DNA of 64,000 bases from Amorphophallus konjac. Its lineage: Eukaryota; Streptophyta; Magnoliopsida; Alismatales; Araceae. This document shows positions 22,635-34,500 of the stretch, in pieces; within the stretch, counting starts at the first letter, position 1, and every line of letters starts with the position of its first letter. The notes below the pieces were generated by a model that worked only from the letters and a program-made list of their open reading frames with translations, had not been told where the DNA came from and made no database searches. Position numbers and translations under genes: made by a program. Where the stretch lies: positions 147,874,732-147,938,731 of the forward strand of contig CM040117.1 of NCBI GenBank assembly GCA_022559845.1, given 5' to 3'.

Positions 22635-24317
22635 TCAGACAGAGTAATGTGGGACCCAATTCAAATTGGGTCCAAAGCCAGTTTTCAGATTATGCAAAAA
22701 GCACTTAGGAACCCATATCTGTTTTACTGTTTTCTTCAGTGGTTTTATGTGGGTTGATTCTTCCCTTTTGGCATTTCTTGGTGGGTGTTGAATGAACTTA
22801 TTCCCATTTGAACTATGCTGTTTCTGAACACAAACATTGTTGGTTGGCCTCTTAGAGGATACGCGTGTGTGTTGAGCATAATTCAGGTAAGCATTTTTAC
22901 TCCAATAAAATTTGTGCTGAAACTGGTGAACGTTGCCATGCTCTACTTGATAATTAGCATGATGAGCTCTCTTAACAAAACTTTTCACTCTTTTTGTGAC
23001 ATCAATAGGACTGGTTCTGTGAGAGCCTTTGTTCCCCACCTGTTGCACATGAGCAGTTCTTGTTTCAGGGTTTCCCGACTTAGGTTGCTGACCAATGGAT
23101 TGAATGAATTTGCCGGTCGACAACTTCATTGTAGAGACAGATTTGGAACTGGATGGTGTTTCCAGTTTCTCTTTGCCTTTGGCGGGGCAGAACGTGGTAG
23201 TCTTAAATTCAAAGGGTTTTTTACTAGTAGGATTGTATCCTAATCCCTCCCTATTGAAGTTTACCCTCGACCCCAGAAGGACATTCAGGTTGTTTCTCCC
23301 CTCTGTAAACTTCTCAAGCACTTTTTCTTTGTCCTCAATCTCCTTCTGAAATTCATTGCATTGGTCCTGGAGTTCCTGATTAACTTTTCTAACTGCCTCA
23401 TATTTTTCAGCCATCAGTCTAATCTCTCCTTTACACTCTTCAGCTTTACACTTCAGCTCATCTATTCTAGCTAGACTCTCCTCTCTTCCCATTCTCAACC
23501 TCTCAATCTCACCTTTAACCTGGTCTAGCTCAATGACCATCTCCTTGGTTTTCATGCTATCAGTGACAATAGAAGAGTGTTCTTCAGACAAAGAATGAAA
23601 CTTACGTCTAAGCATTATGTGCTCCTTGTTTAAACAATTATATTTACTTAACAGGTCGCCATAGGCGTCCTCCCAATCATCCAAAGTAAAATTCTCAAAT
23701 AGGTTTGTTACCTCTTTCTCATGATCGGCCATGAGGCAGGTCTTCTCTTCATTTTCACTAGACGAAGTGGCTTCTGGGTCCTCCTCCTCATCGCTCCATG
23801 TGCACAGCATGGCCTTCTTCTTCTTGTGCACCATCTTCTTCTGGTGTCCTGGAGCCTTAGCTTGTAGCTCTGGACATTCACTTTTCATGTGACCGGGTTT
23901 CTGACAATGATAGCAAGTGATCTTCTTAGCAGACCGGTTCTTCTCAAATCCTCGCTCAGGAGACTTCATTGCAGCATTAAATTTCTTCCTCCTGTAGAAT
24001 TTTCCTTTAGTTCTCAGGAACTTTCTGAATTGCCTGGTGAGCATAGCTCGCTCGTCCTTGTCCAGGTCTGAGAATCCATCAGAGCCTTCGCTGCTATCAT
24101 CACTGCTGCTGCTGCTACTGTTGTTCTTCTTTGCATGTCGTGAGACCTTCAGAGCAACATTCTTTCCCTTTCTGTCATGCCCATCGTTTCCATGTTTGAA
24201 ATTCATTTCATGGGTCATGAGGGATCCAATCAGCTGGGTCACTGTCATGATGGATAAATTTCTTGATTCCTCTATTACAGTCACCTTGGTTTTTTGAAGA
24301 ATATAACCCGTCCACAT
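22635..24317 (-). CDS. SIRE-like copia gag, C-terminal part (N-terminus missing)
   Basis: 560 codons on minus from ATG 24317 to a stop at 22635. It starts inside the usual gag: KVTVIEES and LIGSLMTHE at residues 11-36 are the end of the capsid-like domain. Then a serine/aspartate-rich linker (66-85) and a zinc knuckle [14 protein letters not shown] (135-148). Then a long acidic coiled-coil region (about 200-340), typical of the large gag of SIRE elements. The N-terminal 200 or so residues are absent: upstream sequence (24318-24464) is unrelated. Pol follows after a one-base frame change. Confidence 0.88.
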   Translation of the reverse strand: MWTGYILQKTKVTVIEESRNLSIMTVTQLIGSLMTHEMNFKHGNDGHDRKGKNVALKVSRHAKKNNSSSSSSDDSSEGSDGFSDLDKDERAMLTRQFRKFLRTKGKFYRRKKFNAAMKSPERGFEKNRSAKKITCYHCQKPGHMKSECPELQAKAPGHQKKMVHKKKKAMLCTWSDEEEDPEATSSSENEEKTCLMADHEKEVTNLFENFTLDDWEDAYGDLLSKYNCLNKEHIMLRRKFHSLSEEHSSIVTDSMKTKEMVIELDQVKGEIERLRMGREESLARIDELKCKAEECKGEIRLMAEKYEAVRKVNQELQDQCNEFQKEIEDKEKVLEKFTEGRNNLNVLLGSRVNFNREGLGYNPTSKKPFEFKTTTFCPAKGKEKLETPSSSKSVSTMKLSTGKFIQSIGQQPKSGNPETRTAHVQQVGNKGSHRTSPIDVTKRVKSFVKRAHHANYQVEHGNVHQFQHKFYWSKNAYLNYAQHTRVSSKRPTNNVCVQKQHSSNGNKFIQHPPRNAKREESTHIKPLKKTVKQIWVPKCFLHNLKTGFGPNLNWVPHYSV

Positions 24318-24464
24318 ATTGAAGGGCTAACTTTAATATGGTGTAGCTGCGTTACATCTGAACTAAGGGTATTTTGGGTATTTACAGAAAAAGTGTGATA
24401 AGAGTAAAAAGCTACTCGACAACACCTTTTTTGTTTCTCACGCCTTCAACCTCAAAGAAGGCAA
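24318..24464. other. Unassigned filler between gag and repeat
   Basis: 147 bases with no recognisable match in the window, between the truncated gag and the 45-bp gag repeat. It marks a recombination or template-switch patch. Confidence 0.4.
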
Positions 24465-24509
24465 TTTCATAGCTGATGGGCAGTCTATCAACCGTCCCCC
24501 CTTCTTTGA
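24465..24509 (+). repeat. 45-bp direct repeat of gag N-terminal segment
   Basis: Same as 18348-18392 apart from the adjoining base. Together they bracket the inverted gag-pol block. Just after it the sequence passes into an LTR at its TATA (CGGCTATAAAG). Confidence 0.88.
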
Positions 24510-25388
24510 CGGCTATAAAGAAAAACCTTCGCCCACCGATGAAGGCCGATCAGAGCTAAGAAAGAAAAGGCAGTGTTACAGAGAGCTCGATCCAGCAGAA
24601 GAAGAAAAAGAAAAGAGTGAGAGATAGTGATCGTGTGAAAGAGGAAGAGAGTTTAAGAGAAAGAAAGTTAGAGAGAGAGTGAATGAGAGAGTTCGTGGAG
24701 AAGAAGAAAGAAGCTTACCTGAAGATCTGTCTTCACTGGACCGTGGATCAAATCCAGGCCAGTCAGCTCCGTTGAGAGCCAAATTATGCATCTCGTGTTT
24801 CAGCTTCTGTTTGCTGAAGCTATTTTTCGTTTATTATCTTTACTTTGTTTTCTGGTTTGCTGTGCTTTTCGATCCTCTGGTCTGAGGTCGGGTTCCCTCC
24901 GGTTAGGAGGAAGGGAGATCTGATCTCCAGTTGCAAGTAGCTGGGAGCTACTTGTGGGTTCCCTCCGGTTTGGAGGAAGGGAGACTTGTCTCCGGTTCTG
25001 GGCTTGTGGATTTAAGTCCAGAGGTTCCCTCCAGTTTGGAGGAAGAGGGGAGGTTGTTCCCCTGGTCAAGCTGTGTGGCAGCAATTGTTTGCAGACTGAG
25101 TCTGCTTGGTTCTAGCGTGTGCTAGTGAAGTCTCACTCCGGTTGGGAGTGAGGGGTGGATGTAGGTCTGAAGGACCAAACCACCTAAAAAATCTTTTGAG
25201 CAGTGGCTTGATTGTTTGGTTTGCTTCCGCTAGATGCTTGAATAGGTGCGCTCAATGGGTTTGTATTTGAGTAGAATAGAATTGGTTCTATTCTGTTTCC
25301 TTATCTAGCATCCGTTTTTTAAATTTGGCCATTATTCGTAGAAGGATTCATTCACCCCCCCTCTGTATCCGGGCCAAGCACCCTAACA
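24510..25388 (+). repeat. Partial LTR (TATA to end) of a related SIRE subfamily
   Basis: Starts at a TATA region (GGCTATAAAGAAAAACC), continues with a purine-rich leader and three hairpin modules (GGTTCCCTCC...GGAGGAAG; AAGTAGC/GCTACTT at about 24925-24955), and ends CCCTAACA at 25388. U3 is missing. It is clearly diverged from the outer LTRs. Confidence 0.8.
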
Positions 25389-25389
25389 G

Positions 25390-25401
25390 TTGGTATCAGA
25401 G
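25390..25401 (+). other. Second primer-binding site
   Basis: TTGGTATCAGAG one base after the partial LTR end: the tRNA-Met primer motif, showing that this LTR was a 5' LTR. Confidence 0.8.
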
Positions 25402-26562
25402 CTCTCTTTACATAAGTTTCAGTTAAGTCGAGATCCTCAATAAGTTTTTCTCATTTAACAGGAAGTTTTATAATATGTTGACCAACACTTGAGAAGATAA
25501 CTTAGAAGGATCAAGGACCAAATATAACCCCCAAACATTGAAATTCTTTATTAACAGGTGTAGATTGTTACACTTGATATAGGGTGGTTTAAGGTATACA
25601 GATTTTATCTGATAAGAGCAAGAAGACTGAAACCACAATTTCTTCGAGAGAGAATCTGAACCAATAGTGAGAGGTGAGAGATAATGAGGTGGCTGATTGA
25701 ATAGGGAAAGATGAAATGAGATGAGCAGCACTCCTATCAGCAAGCCAACAAGTGAGAGATCACTCAAGACATTAGGCACTAAGGACATATCCAAATATAG
25801 TATTTTGAAGTAGTTCTGTCTCACATCCAGAGAAACTCTTGGGCAACAGACTGCAACCTCTTGAGATGACTAATCTTAAAAACCACATTAACTGCATCGG
25901 CTGACAAAAATCTTCAGAAACCAAATAGCCTGACAAGCTCCTCTTCAGCCCACTCAAGGACATCTCACACACGACTCTTGGAAGTGTTAATTATTTAATG
26001 AATGCAGTGTTTGCCACGAAAGAATTATGCAACATACAGTTTTCAACCAGCATTCGCTTTCAGTTAAAGATTTCAGAAATTTCAGAGTGCATGTTTTAGA
26101 AAATAATGCAACTTGCAGATGATGAATAAATATGCAAGACCAGATTCAATATGCATGCACTAGATGAAACTAATAGCAAGATATGCAAAAATGCATCAAA
26201 CCAGATATGCAGTAAGTTTCAAAATGGGACATGTAGAGAGATTACCTGAAAATTGTGAGAATGGGGTTTTCATTCTTGAGTGCCTTGGATCATTTCCCTT
26301 TTTATTCCAGTCCCAGGGCACACCTGCAAAACAAGGTTTATTTTGCACAAACAGGTACCCAGGAAGTCTTGGGTCCTGTCATGACATTATCACTCCTAGC
26401 AGGTTTTCTTAGCACATTTTTAACTTGATAGCAAGGAGCAGTATTTTTCAGATCTGGGTTATGCACATTATTATGAGCATGAATTGTATGTGCATTAGCA
26501 TGGAAATTTCTGTTATTTGCATGACCAAACTGTTTTCCATAATCAACACATTCAAAGTTTTT
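25402..26562. other. Mosaic internal sequence, no clear gene
   Basis: AT-rich, with short ORFs only. None shows a retrotransposon motif that I can identify. It follows the second primer site and ends where a 31-base tail of the outer LTR begins. Confidence 0.4.
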
Positions 26563-26764
26563 CCTTCTAGATCACTTCATATTGTACTTATCAGTTGGTA
26601 TCAGAGCCTTCGCTGCTATCATCACTGCTGCTGCTGCTGCTGCTGCTGCTGTTGTTCTTCTTAGCATGTCGTGAGACCTTCAGAGCAACATTCTTTCCCT
26701 TTCTGTCATGCCCATCATTTCCATGTTTGAAATTCATTTCATGGGTCATGAGGGATCCAATCAG
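26563..26764. repeat. LTR tail, primer site and antisense gag fragment fused
   Basis: 26563-26593 copies the last 31 bases of the outer LTR. 26594-26608 is the primer site GTTGGTATCAGAGCC. From the shared ATCAGAGCC (26600-26608) the sequence becomes a copy of 24078-24233 (minus-strand gag, serine-rich linker), with the CTG run expanded by three triplets. It ends at CCAATCAG (26764). Confidence 0.85.
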
Positions 26765-27090
26765 TCCGTGTCTCTCTTATGTTGAAATCACACCTCGTGC
26801 TGATCACTGTTCTGTCTTCGTGTTGTTTCTTTGTATTCTGTCTTCTTGTTGATCTTTCGTTATTTAGACTTCGTGTCTTTATCACATTGACCACACTCCG
26901 TGTCGCTTCTCCTCTCATAACTTCGTGTCGTGTTTTCTACACCTCGTGTCGTTGTCTCCTTGTGTCTTCACCACGTGTTGTTTTCGTCTCTTCGTGTCGG
27001 GTTTGTTCTAGTGCGTACAGGACATCGCAGCACTTCATGTTGCTTCCTGTTTCACTTTCGTGTCATTTGTCTTGTTGTATCTTCAGATTT
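26765..27090 (+). repeat. Third block of CTTCGTGTCG-type repeats
   Basis: U3-like repeats (CACACCTCGTG, ACTTCGTGTCG) without the rest of an LTR, between the antisense gag fragment and the 3' non-coding region. Confidence 0.7.
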
Positions 27091-27355
27091 GCCCCTAGTT
27101 TTGATGATGTCAAAGGGGGAGAGAATTGTGTTGGGGGTTCAGAGTAGTGTTGAGGGGGAGTTAGTTTGTTGAGGGGGAGTTATATCAAGTTTGAGGTAAA
27201 CTGTTGCTGTGTTCAGGGGGAGTGTTCAGGTTTCTCAGGGGTAGTAAGGAAGCAAGTATGCTTTAAGTTGTCTGCATCAAATATCCTGAATTGATCTCTT
27301 TTGAACTTATCTCTCATACTTAATATAGTCTTGCCATCATCAAAAAGGGGGAGAT
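27091..27355 (+). other. 3' non-coding region with several purine tracts
   Basis: Contains GATGTCAAAGGGGGAGAG and two or three TTGAGGGGGAGTT repeats, then the proper polypurine tract AAAAAGGGGGAGAT (27342-27355) just before the 3' LTR. Multiple GGGGGAG motifs are common in SIRE 3' ends. Confidence 0.8.
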
Positions 27356-29640
27356 TGTTGGTTTGTGTGTCATCCCTAAGTGTTTTGATGATGAGCAACA
27401 CTATGTTAATTGTTCTTGTTATTTTTAATCAGATATCTTGCACTTGAGTTATCCATGGTCTTATATGAAATAGCTGCTAAGAGGTAACACTGCGTGTGTT
27501 CGTTCATGTTCTGTCTTCGTGCTGTTTTCCTCAAACCTCATGTAGTTCTTGCTTCGCGTTTTCACCTCGTGTCGAGCTAGCCATGTTGTCGTCTGATTGA
27601 GTGTTGTCTTTCACCTCGTGCAGTATTTGTTTACTGTGTTGTTTCCATGTCATCCTTTGTATTCCTATCTTCGAGTCCTTTTGCTGAGTCTCTAAGTCAG
27701 TCTAAGTTCAAGTGTTCGTTTTACTTTGTGATTGTTTTCTCTTCTCATGACTTCGTGTCGTGTTCCTGAAGCTGCTCTAAAAAGTTCTGATGAACTTCGA
27801 GTAGTTTTCCTGTAGACCTCGTGTTGTTCCTACTTAGTAACCACACTCCGTGACGGTTACTATAGTCCACGTCTTCGTGTTGGTTTTATGCACTCCGTGT
27901 CGTCTTCTTTGTTTCATTCTGTTCTCATCTCACTTCGAGTCGTTTCTTTGCATACTGTCTTCGAGTTGATTGGCACTTCTTCTTGGTTACAACACCTCGT
28001 GTTGTACTGTTTGACTTCGTGTCGGTTTCGGTTGCTAGTCCATGTTGTTTTCATGTCGTTCTCCTTATTGCCACCTCGTGTCGTCTTTCTTATTAAGTCT
28101 TCGTGTAGTTTTACCTCGTGCAGTGTGATCCCGTGTTATTTACTATTTTGACTTCGTGTCGTTATCAGCCCATGCTGTTTTCATCTCGTGCTGTTCTTAC
28201 TGGCTTCGTGTCGTTTTCTATATAGTGTGTGTTTGTCACCACTATACTTCGTGTCGTTGCTTTTTACTTCGTGTCAAACTTCACTTCGTGTTGTTTTCAC
28301 CTCGAGTCATTTCGTTATATTCTGTCCTCGTGTTGGTTTCTCGCTTTAGTCTTCATGTCGGTTTCTGTCGTTAGCCCGTGTTGTCCTCGTGTTGTTTTTG
28401 CATTCGTGACCTCGTGTCTCTTTTGCTTATAACCTCACCTCGTGTCATTTTCTTCTGTGTATCTGACCTGTTACAGAGTATCTCGTGTCGTTCTTGTGTC
28501 ATCTCGAGTAATAGTCACGTCGTGGTGTTACTATACCTCATGCAGTTTTGGTTTTAATGGCCATGCAGCGTATTAATGGACTTAATCTCATTACAGGTCC
28601 GAGGAAGAACATTCCACACTCCAGGGCTGCACGTGATCCGAGACAAGAGGAACCAATCTGATAAAGGCACGTGGCAAGAAGATTTTGGATCGAGCGTGGG
28701 AGGCACACGCGTTTTGTGCCCTATCCATCTGCTGTTTTGCTATAAATGGAATCCTTCGTCCTCAGATGAAGGTGATCGAAGAAGAGAGGCATAGAAGAAA
28801 AAACAGGAAAATTGAGAGCCCTTCGATCCAGGAGAAGAAAAGAAAGAAGAAAGAATAGCAGAGGGAAAAAGAGAGAGAGAGCAGAAGAGTGATCAGAAGA
28901 GTTGTTCTGACTTGCGGATCAAATCCGAAGTCTATTGCTCTGTGTTGAGCTACATTGTTTCCATTTTCTGGCATTTGATTTCCTTCGTTCGTATTTTTTC
29001 GTTTATTGTTCTTATCTTTCTTCTACTGTCCTTGTTTGTGTTTCCGATCCTCTGGATTGAGGTCGGGGTCCTCCTGTGAGATCAGGAGAAGGGAGATTCA
29101 TTCTCCGGTTTGCAAGCAACAGGTGAGCTGCTTGTAGGTTCCCTCCGGGTTTGGAGGAAGAGGGGTCTTCGACCTCTGGTTCACTAGTAGCAGGGCTGCT
29201 ACTAGTGGGGTTCCCTCTTGGTAAAGAGGAAGAGAGACGTAAGTCTCTGGGTTCTAGTGACTGCTGGTCGCTAGAGGTTCCCTCCGGGTAGGAGGAAGAG
29301 GAGAGGTTGTTCTCCTGGGAAGCTGTGTATCAGCAGTTGTCTGGCAAGCTGTGTTGCCCAGCCTTTAGTGAAGCCACACTCGGTTTGAGTGTGGGGTGGA
29401 TGTAGGTATGAAGGACCGAACCACCTTAAAATCCTCTGAGCCCTTGTGCGATCGATTGTGGTACTATCATGATATGCCTTCTATTTGCTTGAGCTATTAA
29501 CTGCACTGCATCATATTCGTTAGTCTGAGCTCAAGGTTATTTGCATTTAGCAATATACTCTGCAGAATTCTTTAAATTCTTTAAAAACAGTGATCTATTC
29601 ATCCCCTCCCCTTCTAGATCACTTCATATTGTACTTATCA
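27356..29640 (+). repeat. 3' LTR of the SIRE-like chimera
   Basis: 2285 bp, starts TGTTGGTTTG and ends GTACTTATCA, followed by the TSD GTCAT. It contains the same U3 repeats, TATA (28741) and leader modules (29056-29355) as the 5' copy. Confidence 0.92.
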
Positions 29641-29645
29641 GTCAT

Positions 29646-31187
29646 GTCCCGAGCCATATGTGTGCAGCGGAAGTAACTCGGGGAACGTAGGCAGTCGACA
29701 ATACGCCTCAAGCTAGCAATACAATCAGAGCGCAAATCATTCACACATAAGATGAATGGACATAATGTGTGATAAAAATCTAACTTTTATTGATAATAAT
29801 GATCCAAAGTTACATAATATCGACTCTTATTCCACTAGACTCAAGAAAAATAAAATTACATAACATGACTCAATAAAAAAAATGACATGATGACTCCAAC
29901 TAACTTCAAGACACTCTTAAGTCTTCTCTTGACCATCAATCATCGCTCTCGAACCCATCGCTAGCACAGTCTGAGTCTGACTCACTTGAACTTACTGAAA
30001 AGATTAAGAAAATAGGTATGAGCACACTTGCCCAGTAGGTATCTTCGCATCAACATGGAAGCAAGCTTTAAGTAATTACATTTTTGCTCTAGATATTAAA
30101 GCAATGGGAAATGCGATAAAACACACGAATAACACCATAGTAACAACAAGAATTGAACTATAGAGATATGAAGAATGTGAAGGAATAATAGAGCATGATC
30201 AAGCAAGATATAAGGTAAAGTGGCCTTTCATTAACAAGAATGTACTTCATAACCATAAATGCTATGCACTAGAATGCCATGAACAAGAATATACTAGCAA
30301 GCATGTAAATTATCACAAGATTGTCTCATGGTTTTCACTTGTCTATAAAAAAAAGTACTCCCGACGCAATGTGACGCCAGTGTTCATCGTACCCCATGGT
30401 TTTCAGCACGTTTCCGGTTATCTGCCGAGGGGGCTAGCGTGGAGCCCTTGGACACTGTCCGTGCCCGCTCTTGCATCTTCAAGTTACAGATCAAGCTACT
30501 TCCATGAAAAATAATAACATTTTGGCCAATATCATTCGATTCAACAATAATGTCATGATAATTTAACCAAGGTAAACAACGCACCAATATAAGATCATGA
30601 GAGCTCAAAGAATGATTTAAGACAAGGTCACGCCACGGAAAAAATCTGGCAACATAATAGCCTATTATTTAACTTTCATAATTCGTTAGATAGCTTTGGA
30701 ACAAGGTGTTAGGTTTTAGATAATCAATAGACCATCTAGGAATATAGGAATATCAACCCTTGGGTCAAACCCCGGGTTAGACAGGAACTGGGAAGAAGCG
30801 GTGGTTCCTGGACCGTTTCTGGACAGAAGTGGTCAAGACAGGACCGTTATCATGAATAGCCGATCAGGTCAAGACCATTTCTATATAGAGTCAACGCTAG
30901 ACTGAGGAAGAGTCGACGCAGTAGAATAAAGTGGAATCACACAGTCACGGGATGACCGCTACTTGACAGTAGCGGTCGCCTGAGGGCCGCTACAATCCAG
31001 GACACAAAAAATGCTGGTAAAGTGCTTTCTAGACAATTGGATTTGGAGGGTATAACCAGCTCAGCATCCTAGTGGGAATTCCAGGCTCACGGAGGATTAC
31101 GGAGGTCTTGAAACATGATCCCCTAGTCCGACAGAAGGAATATCCGGCGGAGAGGTTCACAAGTCCAAGAAAATGTGCCTATAAGTG
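29646..31187 (-). mobile_element. Chromovirus C LTR, first part
   Basis: Continues the C LTR from 16011-16016 after the SIRE-like insertion; in minus reading the LTR end is ...GGCTCGGGACATGACA. It has AT-rich terminal sequence, a polyadenylation-like AATAAA on minus (about 29790), and short palindromes at 30790-31015. Solo LTR O interrupts it at 31188. Small ORFs are not credible genes. Confidence 0.75.
30954..30977. repeat. Perfect 24-nt palindrome in C LTR
   Basis: Arms GACCGCTAC and GTAGCGGTC around TTGACA. Neighbouring imperfect units at 30790-30880 and 30978-31000 share CGGTC/GACCG arms, as do units in the C LTR continuation at 40890-40985. Confidence 0.85.
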
Positions 31188-31585
31188 CAAAGTGTAGAAA
31201 CCCGTTAAATTAAAATGACAAATAATTTTTTATTATGAATTATATAATTAAAATTTTCATGAAATAATTAAATTATATTTTTACTATATGAAATAAACTA
31301 GGTAAATGCATTTACTTGAATTTACTTAAGGTTAATAGAAATTAAATACTCTAACCCTTAGAAAAATCTTAGTAAGCCCAATAAATGTCCATATAATGTA
31401 TTAGGATTACAATTGGCCCATTGGGTAATCTATAATGGGCTGAATTAATAGTTAAAGGATTCAATAAATGTTAAAATAACCTTAAATTCGTAACATGTGT
31501 TTAATATGGCATTTAAGGGATTAAAATAACTCCATTTCTAGAAGATTGACTCAAGAATCAACCCTTACCTACCAGCCACCTTAGA

Positions 31586-34500
31586 TGTAATGCCCTGGAT
31601 CTTGTTGGATCTTTGTTGGATCTTTCGGATCTCTTTCGGATTGGTTTCGTTGAGTTTCGGTTCGCTTTTGTGGCTTCCGAGTTGAGTTTGACGAGCCGTG
31701 TGGGTTTTTCTCATGTACTAGTTACGGAACCCTACGGTGAGTTTGTTTGTCAATTCTCGAGCTCGTGGATGCTACAGCGACGATGTACTCGTCGAGCCGG
31801 TCGTTTCGGCTATTTTTGCGTATTTTTCTGAATTTGTGCATTTTCGGCGCATTTTTGGAATTTTTGAAAATTAGGAAAATTTCCTAATTTCTTTTCCTTT
31901 TTCTTTTCTCTTTCTCTCTCTCCTTCTCATTCGCGCGACCGTCCCTCTCTCTCCCGTTCTCTCTCGTTCTCTCCCCTTTCCGGCTCCGACTGCAGACGGA
32001 GGCGTAGGTGGGCGAGGCGGTGAAGCCGTGGAGCTGGTTGGATGCGCGATGGAGCGAGGATCGGATCGATTCTGGCGCGATCCCGAACGGTGGATTCAAA
32101 GCCGGTGAAATTGATTCGCGGGTGGTTTTCGGCGTGGTTTAGTCCTTTCGGGGCGCGGTTTCTTCGGTGGAGGTAGGGTGACAGATCCTTGCTTCTCCAT
32201 CTTCGTTTTCCCTGCCATTGCACGGCGTTCGGCTAGGAAACGAGCGTGTTTGGGCTTGTTTTGCCTAAACCGTGATTTTCATGGTTTTTAGGGTCGGCCG
32301 GTAAACGGTGACTGTTTGCGGTTCAGTTAGTTTCTAAATGACCGCAGGGATGTTAGAATCCCATCCACGTTGGTTTCGTGCGATTTGGTGTTCATTCGAG
32401 GCCGGTAGAAGCCCGGGAACCTCGGTGACCCATTTAGGGTTGATTTGGTAAAATCGCCCGAATCTTGCGTCTTTGATGTTGCATGTGGGGTTTGGAGCCC
32501 CTTGGTGTTGTCTTTTGTCGTTGCGGTGTGTTTCCCCTGCGTTTCGGCATGAATGGGGCGTGGAATGGGCCGATCCGGCCATTCCTATGTTTTCCCGCCG
32601 TAACCGAAGTAGCGGTCTAGCCAGCGACCGTCACTTGCTTTTGACGGCCCTACGATAGACCGTTATTTGGTTTGAGGGTTTATTAGCCCTTTTGCTTCTG
32701 GGTAAGCGACGGCCCTAGCTTGGAGCGTCGTTCCCGTGTAACGCGCCGGTGACTGGCCGTTACTTGCGTTTTGTCGTTTTCTTTGGGGGTTAAGTCGGTT
32801 GGTCTAACGCGCTTGACCCAGCGCGTTAGATGGAAGCGGCGCGCCTTGCCCAGGCCGTTGCTTGCCTGTTGACTGACGTTGACTCGTTGAGGCGGTGCCT
32901 TCGACGGTCGAACCCTTGTGCGTTGTTTGAGTGTAACGCGCCTGCCCCTGGTCGTTGCATTCTGTGTGGACGAGGTTGGGTGGCTGTCCCGTTGGAAGTG
33001 ACGGTGGAGCCCCGGTGCGTCGTTAGTGAGTAACGCGCATGCCCCTGTCCGTCGTTTGCTGTCGTGTTGGGTTGAGGGTGGCTATGCCGTTGGATGTAAC
33101 GGATAGGCCCCTGCGCGTCATTTGTCTCTGACGGTCCTCTCCTGCCGCGTCGTTTGTGAGTAACGCGCCTGGCGTCGTGCGTTACTTGGCTTTGGTCTGG
33201 GTGGCTATGCCGTTGGAAGTAACGGTGGAGCCTCCGTGCGTCGTTTGCTTGTAACGCCCCTGGTCCCGTGCGTTACTTGGCTTTTGTGTGCTTTGTAGGT
33301 TGTTAGGGTGGTGTGAGCGACGGCCTGTGTCCGTCCGTCGTTTGGGAAATAACGCCCCTGAGCTAGACCGTCACTTGCTAATAACGATCTAGGGCCTGTG
33401 CGTTACTTCCTTTGTGCCTTGGTTTTCCGCCCGATGATTCTGTGTGTCTTGGCTTGTCCTTGTGGTCTGCCCGTTGTCCTGTGGATGTCTCTTGATGTCC
33501 TATGAGGGTTAAGACTACGTTGCAAGGTGGCCAGGAGTCTTCTTACTTGTGGTAGGATTCTTGATCCTACTCTTGTATGCTTTTGTTGTTTGGTTTCGGT
33601 CAACCCGGTGTGACCCAGTGGTTGACATGTGACCTTGTTTGTGCGTGTCTTGGCGGTTCTGTCCTGTCCAAGACACTGCTTCTGGATGCTTCGAGGTGTT
33701 GTTCTACCTCGGTTTGCGTGTCCAGCTGTGCTGAGGGTTCTTGATGTTTCCCTCAGGTCTCCGTGTGTTGTTTTCTGCGGAGCGTGGTTTCTCTGGCTTA
33801 GGATTAGACCGATTGGCGGCTTGTTCCGCTGTTTGTGACGATCTTGCCTTGAGTCGTTCGACTCAGGATCGTTACATAGGAGGTCTAGTTGCTTGTCCTG
33901 AGTTGTCGGCGGTGGTGATGCTGCCATTTGGTGCTTAGAAGTACGAGTAGATGGGCGTGGTTGCCTGTCTGTACTTCGGCACTTGTGTTTTGAGCTTCTG
34001 TGTCGTGTGAAGCCTCCACTTGTGTGACCTAAGGCCTAGAGGTGCCGACCCGCTAGCGGATGGCGGAGGGGTTTTCCCGGTGAGCGGTTTGTAGTTAGTT
34101 CCGCGGGCTCCTAGTCAACGGTAGTGTCCTACCGAGGGAGAATACTAGCTAGAGGACCTGGCTTAGACTATAGCCAATGTGTGCACACGTGGTCAGGGAC
34201 TGAGGACTTACGTCGACGGGCGTGACCCTGACTAGTTACTTGTTTGCTGTTACTGTTTGGTTCAGCTGGTGTCTACATCTCTGCTGTTGTTACAGCAGTA
34301 CTGTAGGTGAGACACTTGAGGTGCAGCATGAGACGTCATTGGACGCAGCTGGCTTTTTAAGGAGGTGCTTCCGTCACGTGACGCGTAGCTCTCGCGTTTT
34401 CTTGCGCGTCGTGACCTTTGCGAGTTGCCCATTCGTGGCCGTGCTCGAGGTCAGTGTTTTGTTGTCCGCACGGTGTTCTGTTCGTGCGTGGGGCTTTGTG

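Larger units (their letters stand above)
16017..29640 (+). mobile_element. Chimeric SIRE-like Ty1/copia element with inverted gag-pol
   Basis: LTRs at 16017-18275 and 27356-29640 in the same + orientation, primer site after the first and purine tract before the second, TSD GTCAT at 16012-16016 and 29641-29645. The LTRs differ at about 23 positions plus one 26-bp indel (about 99% identity), so insertion was recent. The interior is a mosaic: a 36-codon + strand gag start, then 6 kb with gag-pol on the minus strand, then a partial + LTR of a related subfamily, then further fragments. No minus-strand LTRs bound the inverted block. The element could move only with proteins supplied by another copy. 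Confidence 0.88.

Noticed and set aside
33403..33927. 174-codon minus ORF
   Set aside because: Inside the solo LTR S, no ATG context or domain, composition of the LTR.
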